Under the pieces are notes generated by a model. That model was not told the origin of the DNA. It saw only the letters and a program-made list of their open reading frames with translations, and made no database searches. 64,000 bases of DNA from Shewanella khirikhana (GTDB lineage: Bacteria > Pseudomonadota > Gammaproteobacteria > Enterobacterales > Shewanellaceae). The stretch is from contig NZ_CP020373.1 in NCBI RefSeq assembly GCF_003957745.1, forward strand, positions 496,001-560,000. Reading direction: 5' to 3'. The translations under genes were made by a program, and so were the position numbers. Numbering within the stretch: position 1 is the first letter of the stretch; each line of letters starts with the position of its first letter. Positions 36,401-42,372 of this stretch are shown one piece after another.

Positions 36401-37014
36401 TTCCCTATGATGCAGTAACTGTTGGTTCCGGTAACAGAACACACCCGCTGGATGCTACAACCGTCGATATGTTCTATGTATTCCAGGACAGGAATGTGGT
36501 GTCTAAGCATTTTAGTGATACTGATACACCTGCGGCCCTGACGATTGCAGATCTCTACGATGTCTCGTCGAATCCGCCATCGTCAGAAGCAGACAACGTC
36601 ACTTTTGGCACCAAGCGCGGCTGGTACTACGATTTCAATATGGCCGGTGAAAAAACCTTGTCTGCATCATTGATTTTTGACGGCAAGGTATATTTCACCT
36701 CATTTATCCCCCCGACCGATCAAACCGTAGATCTGGACGCTGGCATATGTGGGTTTTCAGGGCAAGGGCGACTCTACGTATTTGATTTACATAAGGGAAC
36801 CAGGACCTACAGCCAGGTTTACTATGAGCTGGGTGAACGGGTGCCAGACACGCCTCAAATTGTTATCCCTGAACCCAAGGAAGGGGAGGAACCTCAAGCC
36901 TACATCATCGGTGTGGGTAAAGGTGAGCAGGATGAAAATGGGCAATATAAAGGTACTATCAACATAGGTACCGGTCTTGACACGAATAAAATCTACTTTC
37001 ACGTGGACGAGTAA
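33469..37014 (+). CDS. pilY1: Type IV pilus tip adhesin/assembly protein PilY1
   Basis: 1181 residues. Signal peptide (residues 1-21), then a von Willebrand A domain whose metal site starts with DNSGS at 47-51; a later conserved Asp is seen in YITDGAPT. The C-terminal third is a beta-propeller with a calcium loop of the form DxNxDGxxD at residues 902-910 (Asp902, Asn904, Asp906, Asp910), just as in Pseudomonas PilY1, where calcium controls pilus extension. The long, low-complexity-free middle is more variable. It likely sits at the pilus tip and helps adhesion, surface sensing and fibre stability. Base composition looks more AT-rich than flanking genes. Confidence 0.92.
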   Translation: MFRKTIVGVAAALTVMSGVSFGDDTELYLIESNVRVGKRPQVLFVFDNSGSMSTEDQNSSSSYCSPAEATAGTCTLDPNFVEFAESYSGYINDNAIYWNSGGIDGSSTMPTPENPTDSRRFFHENNNCNGAKKALASRGRYTGYMWERNKTGNTYAWEDLKENEGLNKNDIFDCWQDWNESDPSNPGSTYSTDGYPQNGAKDGYVSDRPATSPPLGRPVTLYTPHYLVWYKWATTTTDGQNSGGTGTRLEVAKEAMQDALENLSIPIDAGLAIFNLNYPEDGNADGGRIVYPIQEMTSSNVNSLVTLINSTPAQTNTPLCETLYEAYQYFSGGPVTYGNKDANGKGWYKIDGYQVNTPPSILSEGNYTTPFKKCPDVGYVIYITDGAPTLDNHADTSISTLIGNAKVKADYSTVSYYDSYLDEEKESYFPALAAYMFNNDLVSGPVDSKGNDNKQSVRLFTIGFSAGADAAAELLEEAAFRGGNPRNDSGVSKGYYRAATGLDLAAALEDALKTILAVDSSFTSPSIASNNFDKTQTYNSAYYAMFLPGSGPRWSGNLKKLKVTASGELVAPGPTANAIDEAGNISSTTCTYWNSCASSAPDGNRVNSGGVLPKLRAKLKSRKILTNVGGLTDIDNVAESTMYSLLGSPAAESEAVAVQTHLDWLYGVDVDNDDNDFDADGKPIVTDAREDIMGDPLHSKPLAINFGESTSSLDVRVLVGTNQGLLHMFKDSDTGSNDYSVGTVDESWAFIPAELIDNLPALRQNEATGTHNVYGLDSSPVAYTKTDASGKVIEAWVYIGMRRGGSSYYALNITSPDSPVLGWVINPSSDGFTNLGQTWSEPVVTTVPGVDGPVLIFGGGYGDSSAGKGKGVYIVEALTGKKIHHFVHDDMDAIPNKVAVLDSNNDGATDRIYATDISGNVWRMDLANKVPGDWTTFKFASIGSTSPNNRMFFAEPTVAQTQFTNLHSESGVLSYQTIPYDAVTVGSGNRTHPLDATTVDMFYVFQDRNVVSKHFSDTDTPAALTIADLYDVSSNPPSSEADNVTFGTKRGWYYDFNMAGEKTLSASLIFDGKVYFTSFIPPTDQTVDLDAGICGFSGQGRLYVFDLHKGTRTYSQVYYELGERVPDTPQIVIPEPKEGEEPQAYIIGVGKGEQDENGQYKGTINIGTGLDTNKIYFHVDE

Positions 37015-37019
37015 TTGGA

Positions 37020-37424
37020 ATGAAGAAACAGGTTATCGGTTATACGCTGATTGAAGTGTTGATTACTGTAGGTATAGTTGCCATATTGGCGTCAATTGCC
37101 TACCCGTCATACGTGAAGTATGCCGCGAAAGGGAATCGTTCAGAAGGTCAGGCTGCAGTAATGAGAGTTGCTAACTTGCAAGAGCAGTACTATCTCGACC
37201 ACAGGACTTACGCCGCTGATATGACTAAACTGGGATTGGCGGCTGACCCCTTTATTTCAGAGAATGGGCATTACTCGGTCGACGCGACAACGGCGGATTC
37301 TGGCGCAAGTTTTACCATCACAGCAACACCTCAGGGGGCTCAGGCCTCAAGAGACACTGAGTGCACCACTTTGACGATTACCGACACCGGTGTTAAGGGA
37401 CCTAATCAGGAGTGCTGGAAATGA
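37020..37424 (+). CDS. pilE: Type IV pilin-like protein PilE
   Basis: 134 residues. Leader MKKQVIG is cut before YTLIEVLITV; Tyr replaces the usual methylated Phe/Met at +1, while Glu at +5 is kept. Two C-terminal cysteines (DTECTT, NQECWK) can form the D-region disulfide. Members at this position are minor pilins (PilE of Pseudomonas) rather than the major PilA. It follows pilY1 by 5 nt. Confidence 0.88.
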   Translation: MKKQVIGYTLIEVLITVGIVAILASIAYPSYVKYAAKGNRSEGQAAVMRVANLQEQYYLDHRTYAADMTKLGLAADPFISENGHYSVDATTADSGASFTITATPQGAQASRDTECTTLTITDTGVKGPNQECWK

Positions 37425-37714
37425 AGCTAATCAATCTAGCGGCTATTGTGGTCATTTTATCTGTTTCTGGACATGCTTGGGCAGAGCAGAGTGACTACAA
37501 GTGCTTTGTAACAGCCAGTCAGGGGCAGAAAATTGTCTTTTTTGGTTGGAAACCTGCTGATGTTGAAAAAAATCAAATGAGGTTGGTCGGCAAACGACTT
37601 CAGGATTCGAAAGGTAACCCCAATTACATCAAAAAAGTGCACGAATGTGTCTCTTTAAAAGAGGACTTTTCTGACAAGCTGGCACGAAAGCTTGATACGA
37701 AGACCTTACGCTAA
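37421..37714 (+). CDS. Small secreted protein, possibly TapY2 family
   Basis: 97 residues with a signal peptide (cleavage near HAWA-EQ) and a mature part of ~75 residues with two cysteines (DYKCF, VHECV) that could form a disulfide. Its ATG overlaps the pilE stop (ATGA), so it belongs to the pilus operon. The position and size resemble the TapY2 family attached to type IVa pilus loci in Shewanella and Aeromonas, which I recall only in outline. Function unknown; it may be a periplasmic helper of PilY1. Confidence 0.65.
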   Translation: MKLINLAAIVVILSVSGHAWAEQSDYKCFVTASQGQKIVFFGWKPADVEKNQMRLVGKRLQDSKGNPNYIKKVHECVSLKEDFSDKLARKLDTKTLR

Positions 37715-37727
37715 TAGCCAATACAAC

Positions 37728-37760
37728 ACCTTGCGGTAGAGCAAATATCTGCCGCAGGGT
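37728..37760. terminator. Hairpin between convergent pilus genes
   Basis: Twelve-bp stem (ACCTTGCGGTAG/CTGCCGCAGGGT, two G-U pairs in the + transcript) with a 9-nt loop, lying exactly between the convergent ends of the pil operon and fimT. No T-run follows, so it may be a stability hairpin rather than an intrinsic terminator. Confidence 0.5.
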
Positions 37761-37763
37761 GAG

Positions 37764-38246
37764 TTAACTGCAGCTCTGCCCATCACTGGCCGTTTTAATG
37801 AGACCTGTGACAGAAAGCTCGATACTTTTAGAATAGGTAGTTTCACCTTTAGGGCAATAAGTAAAGGTGATAGCCTGAGACGCTAAACCATTTGGAGTGA
37901 ATGTAACGTTCAGGCCTTTAACGCTGTCCTTAGCATTGAACGCATTGATGAGTTTGAGCGTTTCTTGAGTGTTATCAGGTCGTACAAGAAATACTCTTAT
38001 GCCTTGTTTCCAGTCAGTACCGCAACCTGATGCGCCTGCCGGGCAAACTCCCACAGTCGCACCATAAGAAAACGCCTGATTTCTCGCAAACTTAAGCGCA
38101 TCCTGAATTTTTCTGATTTCACTGTCGGCCCTTGCTCTATCGTACCAAGAGGATAACGATGGCAATGCAACCACAGCCAGAATTCCCGCTATAACAACGG
38201 TCACCATGACTTCAACCAGCGTAAATCCTTTTGATGGGGTGTGCAT
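37764..38246 (-). CDS. fimT: GspH/FimT family pseudopilin (copy 1)
   Basis: 160 residues. Prepilin site in SKGFTLVEVMV (Phe +1, Glu +5), hydrophobic helix to ~residue 30, then a GspH-like domain with RADSEIRKIQDALKFARNQA. Four cysteines lie in the C-terminal half (VCPAG, GCGTD, YCPKG, QSCS), likely in disulfides. Minor pilin of the type IV pilus. Its ATG is preceded within 16 nt by an 8-bp inverted repeat. It follows a paralogue on the same strand. Confidence 0.85.
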   Translation of the reverse strand: MHTPSKGFTLVEVMVTVVIAGILAVVALPSLSSWYDRARADSEIRKIQDALKFARNQAFSYGATVGVCPAGASGCGTDWKQGIRVFLVRPDNTQETLKLINAFNAKDSVKGLNVTFTPNGLASQAITFTYCPKGETTYSKSIELSVTGLIKTASDGQSCS

Positions 38247-38261
38247 GAGCTTATCCTCGAA

Positions 38262-38286
38262 GACGTATATCGTTTGAGTATACGTC
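38262..38286. repeat. Perfect inverted repeat upstream of fimT copy 1
   Basis: GACGTATA - 9 nt - TATACGTC, 15 nt before the fimT ATG. It could be an operator or a 5' UTR hairpin; no known regulator is recognised. Confidence 0.5.
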
Positions 38287-38370
38287 AGTTATCGGGATAA
38301 TTCAGCTGTTTCTCATCATTGAAATTACGACAATTAATTGTCACAAAAGGATATTTTGACAATTTTCCGT

Positions 38371-38877
38371 TTACTCGCAGCTTACCTTTTCCTGACCCAG
38401 TCGTATGCGGCCAGCGTTACTGATAATCAATGATTTACCATGGTCGCCTGACGGGGAACCAGCACAAAACTTAAAGGTTCCGTTTGAGCCAGACGCCAGT
38501 CCTTCGGGAAGGAAGCGTAAGCTTCGACGACTAAACTGCAGGGTGTCGCTGGGGTCGATGGCGGGGAAAGTTTGGATAATCCTGTCTGTACCATCAAGGC
38601 AGCTTGTGGTTCCTGTGTCAGTAAACAAAGAAAAACCACTGGCCCAGTTATCCGAGCAGCAGCTGTTTTCAATCGGGCACAAGGTAACTCTAACCCCATA
38701 GCTTATCGCGTAGCTGCGTGCGAGTTTCGCCAGCGCGTCTATTTCCCGAATCTTGGAGTCGGCACGAATGGCATTTTGAAGTGTTGCGAGTGAGGGCAGA
38801 GCAACAGCTGCCAGAATGGCGAATACCGCCATGGCAACCATCAGCTCCACCAGCGTCAATCCTTTGCTGGTTTTCAT
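38371..38877 (-). CDS. GspH/FimT family pseudopilin (copy 2)
   Basis: 168 residues. Prepilin leader MKTSKG before LTLVELMVAM, then a GspH-like domain (RADSKIREIDALAKLARSYA) closely similar in layout to the downstream copy. Cysteines at LCPIENSCC, SCLDG, FCAGS and the C-terminal VSCE. The pair may correspond to FimT and FimU of Pseudomonas; which is which cannot be settled by reading. The two are 124 nt apart on the minus strand, converging on the pil operon. Confidence 0.83.
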   Translation of the reverse strand: MKTSKGLTLVELMVAMAVFAILAAVALPSLATLQNAIRADSKIREIDALAKLARSYAISYGVRVTLCPIENSCCSDNWASGFSLFTDTGTTSCLDGTDRIIQTFPAIDPSDTLQFSRRSLRFLPEGLASGSNGTFKFCAGSPSGDHGKSLIISNAGRIRLGQEKVSCE

Positions 38878-39015
38878 CTTTCTCGTCCGTGAAAAAGTTT
38901 GGTTGAATTTGAGTATAGTTCAGTGCTCAGAATTCGCGAATGCGCCCTTCATGGCCGAGAGCAATACATGTTAAGCTTGTGTCATTAACAACAACTTCCC
39001 TACAGGAGCGGGTGG

Positions 39016-39354
39016 ATGAAAAAGGTCGAAGCCATTATCAAGCCCTTTAAATTGGATGATGTGCGCGAAGCGCTGGCGGAAATTGGCATTACCGGTATGA
39101 CGGTATCTGAAGTTAAAGGCTTTGGGCGCCAAAAAGGTCATACTGAGCTGTATCGCGGTGCTGAATACATGGTCGACTTCCTGCCCAAGGTGAAGATTGA
39201 GCTGGTTATCCAGGATGATCTTTTGGATCAAGCCCTTGATGTTATTGTCGATACCGCTCGCACAGGTAAGATTGGTGACGGGAAGATTTTCGTTACTGAT
39301 ATCGAGCGGGTGATCCGGATCCGTACCGGTGAAGAAAACGAAGAAGCGGTTTAA
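39016..39354 (+). CDS. glnB: Nitrogen regulatory protein P-II (GlnB)
   Basis: 112 residues. The T-loop with the uridylylation Tyr51 (GHTELYRGAEYMVDFLPK) and the C-terminal GKIFVTDIERVIRIRTGEE are nearly the same as in E. coli GlnB. It senses 2-oxoglutarate, ATP/ADP and glutamine (via GlnD) and controls glutamine synthetase adenylylation and NtrB. No amtB lies beside it, which also favours GlnB over GlnK. GAGCGGG precedes the start; a terminator follows. Confidence 0.95.
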   Translation: MKKVEAIIKPFKLDDVREALAEIGITGMTVSEVKGFGRQKGHTELYRGAEYMVDFLPKVKIELVIQDDLLDQALDVIVDTARTGKIGDGKIFVTDIERVIRIRTGEENEEAV

Positions 39355-39372
39355 GTTAGCTGAATAAATCAT

Positions 39373-39398
39373 AAAAAGGGGCCTCGGGCCCCTTTTTT
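39373..39398 (+). terminator. Rho-independent terminator of glnB
   Basis: Stem GGGGCC/GGCCCC with TCG loop, A-run before and six T after. Confidence 0.9.
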
Positions 39399-39593
39399 AG
39401 TGGCTAACTCTGTCATTCAAGCGTAATCAAGGTCGACCCTGGTTTAATGCACTGTAAGGATTTTTATTTGCAAATTAACTGACTGCTTATGTGTGTAAAG
39501 TTTGGCATATATTTCTAATTAACTTAATTGCTTAGCTTGTCTTCATCCGGAGCTGTGTTATAACTGCCTCAGATCGGGCGAGGGAGGTAAACA

Positions 39594-40883
39594 GTGGGTA
39601 CGAAACGCATCGTTATAGTAGGTGGCGGGGCCGGAGGCTTGGCTTTGGCATCCATGTTGGGCCGCAAGTTAGGGCGAAAAGGTAAGGCCGACATTCTGCT
39701 GATTGACAGAAGCCCTATCCACATTTGGAAACCCAAACTCCACGAAGTCGCAGTCGGCGTGATTGACCAGTCCATTGAAGGATTACTGTACCGCGACCAT
39801 GGGCTTAAAAATGGTTATCGCTATCAACGCGGCGCACTCGAAGCCTTGGATCCCGATGCGAAAACCATCCAACTTTCCGCACTTTACAGTGACAATAACG
39901 AGTTACTGATGGGGCCGCGGGTCATCGAATATGATTATTTGGTGCTTGCCCTCGGTGGTGTTTCAAACAGCTTCAATACGCCAGGCGCCGACGAAAACTG
40001 CATCTTTTTGGACAACCTGGAAAGCGCCGAGCGTTTCCACCGCCGTCTGCTTGACGGCTTGATGCTGCTTAATGAAACCCAAACCCGGCTCAGTATCGGC
40101 ATTGTTGGCGCTGGCGCAACCGGCGTTGAACTGGCGGCCGAACTGCACCACGTGGTTGAGTCGGTTAAAGAATTTGGCTATCAAAACATCTCTAAGCAGC
40201 ATCTGGATATTCATTTGGTGGAAGCATCCCCTAAAATTCTGCCGCAGTTACCCGATAGAGTCAGCGGGCGGGCTCAGGCTGTGCTAGATAAAATTGGCGT
40301 ACATCTGCATTTGGGCGTGCAGGTAAAAGAGGCGACAAAAGAAGGCTTTATCACCCAGGATGGCACCCTGATTGAAGCGCACATTAAGGTATGGGCCGCA
40401 GGTGTTAAAGGGCCTGATGTGTTTGCGGATCTGACAAAATTACCCATTACGCCGCGTAATCAGGTTGAAGTCGATGCCTGTATGCGAGTTAAAGGCCACA
40501 GAGATATCTATGCCATGGGGGACTGCGCGCAGCTCATCCTGGCGAGTGGTAAACCGGTTCCTCCCAGGGCGCAGGCGGCATCGCAGATGGCTGAAACCCT
40601 GTATCGCAATATCCTTAACAGGCTCAAAGACAAAGCCGAAGTGCCATTTGAGTACCATGACTATGGCTCTTTGGTGTCGTTAAGCCGATTCTCTGCAGTC
40701 GGGAATTTAATGGGCAATCTTCGCAGCGGTGATTTCTTTATCGAAGGCCACGTGGCCAGGTTCATGTATTTGTCGCTGTATCACCGCCACCTGGCGAGTT
40801 TGTTCGGCTGGTTTTCTGCCATGGTATATCGGCTGGCGCAAAAGCTGTTGAGATGGCAGCGCCCCAAGCTGAAGCTGCATTAA
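39594..40883 (+). CDS. ndh: NADH:quinone oxidoreductase type II (NDH-2)
   Basis: 429 residues. FAD-binding GGGAGG near the N-terminus, a second dinucleotide (NADH) site VGAGATGVELAAEL near 180, the YAMGDCA segment that binds FAD, and an amphipathic/hydrophobic C-terminus (MYLSLYHRHLASLFGWF) that attaches it to the inner membrane. It passes electrons from NADH to quinone without pumping ions. The start is GTG at 39594 with a GGGAGG site. Single gene. Confidence 0.94.
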   Translation: MGTKRIVIVGGGAGGLALASMLGRKLGRKGKADILLIDRSPIHIWKPKLHEVAVGVIDQSIEGLLYRDHGLKNGYRYQRGALEALDPDAKTIQLSALYSDNNELLMGPRVIEYDYLVLALGGVSNSFNTPGADENCIFLDNLESAERFHRRLLDGLMLLNETQTRLSIGIVGAGATGVELAAELHHVVESVKEFGYQNISKQHLDIHLVEASPKILPQLPDRVSGRAQAVLDKIGVHLHLGVQVKEATKEGFITQDGTLIEAHIKVWAAGVKGPDVFADLTKLPITPRNQVEVDACMRVKGHRDIYAMGDCAQLILASGKPVPPRAQAASQMAETLYRNILNRLKDKAEVPFEYHDYGSLVSLSRFSAVGNLMGNLRSGDFFIEGHVARFMYLSLYHRHLASLFGWFSAMVYRLAQKLLRWQRPKLKLH

Positions 40884-40902
40884 TCAAAACGGTAAAACGA
40901 TA

Positions 40903-40926
40903 CAGGGCAGCATTGATGCTGCCCTG
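40903..40926 (-). terminator. Hairpin after nagR
   Basis: Nine-bp stem CAGGGCAGC/GCTGCCCTG with a 6-nt loop, 10 nt after the nagR stop on the minus strand; only a weak T-rich stretch follows. Also lies 20 nt after ndh. Confidence 0.6.
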
Positions 40927-40935
40927 ATATATGGG

Positions 40936-41955
40936 TTAACGCAGCGGCGCTGCACTCGAGTCGCGCACCACAGGCTCTGGCGTAAATACCTTGGCGCTTT
41001 CCTGGCGCAACTCTCTTCGATGGGCAATAAGAAGCTCGGTCGCAATTTGGGCGATTTTCTCGTTTGGCTGATGCACAGTCGTGAGTTTGGGCCAGGTCTG
41101 ACGCGAGAAGGGGCTGTCTTCGAAGCCGACAATTGATATCTCACCGGGGATATCCACTCCCATCAAACGCGCCGCAAACAAGGCGCCCGCGGCAATTTCA
41201 TCGTTACAGGCCACGATAGCCGTTGGCCTCGGCGTGGCAGACAACAGCGCTTTTGCACCCTCTACGCCCGATTCAAACGAATACTCACCATCGACCACAA
41301 ATTCAGGGTTAAGCGGAATGCCATTGTCGGCCAGAGCATCACAGAAGCCGGCGAAGCGCTCTTTGGTGGACGCGTGCTGCTCGTCACCGCTGATAAAACC
41401 AATCTGGTCGTGGCCCAAATCTATCAGGTGCTGGGTGATGGACACTGCGCCGTGACGGTCGTTCACCAGTACGGTAAGGCCACAGCTGTCTTCTTTGGAT
41501 TCATCACCGGCGATAATGCGTACATAGTGGGCGTCTATGCTGTCCAGTGCGGCAAGGATTTTTGGGTCTTCCGATAACGGCGGCGTCAGTACCAAACCGG
41601 CCAAACGCGCATGCTTTACCAGCGCCATCAACTCGTCACAAATGCTGTCGGCCTTGGCATCACAGGGGTGGATCAGCAGTTCATAGCCTTTATTGCGGCA
41701 TGCCGACAAAATCCCGTTTTGCATATCAATGATGTAGTAGGCGTTGGGGTTATCGTAAATAAAACCGACAACATAAGATTTGGTGCCCGCCAGATTGCGC
41801 GCAGCCAGGTTGGGCTGATAGTTCAGGGCCTTAATGGCTTCATTCACCTTATCAATGGTGGACTGCTTTACCGACGGCTCGTTGTTGGTTACCCGGGAAA
41901 CGGTTTTAATCGAAACCCCGGCATACTTGGCGACATCATTGATGGTGACTTTCAT
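40936..41955 (-). CDS. nagR: LacI-family regulator of GlcNAc/chitin genes
   Basis: 339 residues. An N-terminal LacI helix-turn-helix (TINDVAKYAGVSIKTVSRV) is followed by a periplasmic-binding-like sensor domain (DRHGAVSITQHLIDLGHDQIGFISG, IVACNDEIAAGAL, SIVGFEDSPFS). From known Shewanella biology, NagR represses the GlcNAc regulon and is released by a GlcNAc pathway intermediate. It lies divergent from the TonB receptor of this cluster, and five matching palindromes in the window (from 42298 to 59271) are its likely operators. None lies close to its own start, so strong autoregulation is not suggested. Confidence 0.9.
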   Translation of the reverse strand: MKVTINDVAKYAGVSIKTVSRVTNNEPSVKQSTIDKVNEAIKALNYQPNLAARNLAGTKSYVVGFIYDNPNAYYIIDMQNGILSACRNKGYELLIHPCDAKADSICDELMALVKHARLAGLVLTPPLSEDPKILAALDSIDAHYVRIIAGDESKEDSCGLTVLVNDRHGAVSITQHLIDLGHDQIGFISGDEQHASTKERFAGFCDALADNGIPLNPEFVVDGEYSFESGVEGAKALLSATPRPTAIVACNDEIAAGALFAARLMGVDIPGEISIVGFEDSPFSRQTWPKLTTVHQPNEKIAQIATELLIAHRRELRQESAKVFTPEPVVRDSSAAPLR

Positions 41956-42254
41956 CTAAAAGCTCAATTATTCAGTTTGTTATCTGCATTTTATCCGCTG
42001 GCTGCCGACAGAGACCGCCATTATGTATACCGGATATTGCATGTGGTTTGCTTGAGAATATTTCACGTATAGTGCTGACTTTTATCGGGATTGGCAATCG
42101 CCTTTTCCCTGATTGTGGCTGCTGACCACGACTCGTAGCTTCATCCTCATTTAAGATGACTGTGATAACATGCTGTTCACAAAAGGTGTTTCTTGTAAGT
42201 GGCTTTTGTCACCCTTGTACTGGAAACATTTTTTTTCGTTCCTGAGTTATTTTG

Positions 42255-42284
42255 TTGTGGTAACGCTGTTAATTATTGTGTAAT
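42255..42284 (+). promoter_or_regulatory. Probable promoter of the TonB receptor operon
   Basis: -35 TTGTGG (42255-42260), 18-nt spacer, -10 TGTAAT (42279-42284). The same arrangement occurs before the binding-protein operon at 49257-49286. Confidence 0.5.
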
Positions 42285-42297
42285 GTTTGCGCTAGAC

Positions 42298-42313
42298 ATG
42301 ACAGCGTTGTCAT
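42298..42313. promoter_or_regulatory. NagR operator, TonB receptor promoter
   Basis: ATGACAGCGTTGTCAT, palindromic except for one central pair, just downstream of the -10 and 59 nt before the receptor ATG. A repressor bound here would block early transcription. Confidence 0.8.
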
Positions 42314-42372
42314 TCCCTCGGGAATGGTTATGGATGCAAAAAACATAAAAAATAATATGGAAGGGAAACGAG

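Larger units (their letters stand above)
41956..42372. other. Divergent control region nagR / TonB receptor
   Basis: 417 nt without a gene. The right end holds a promoter and NagR-type operator for the receptor. The nagR promoter is not obvious. Nothing else was recognised. Confidence 0.5.

Noticed and set aside
42150..42190. TGTGATAACATGCTGTTCACA as a CRP or FNR site before the TonB receptor
   Set aside because: The two arms TGTGA and TCACA are 11 nt apart, not the 6 nt needed for CRP, and the FNR core does not fit.
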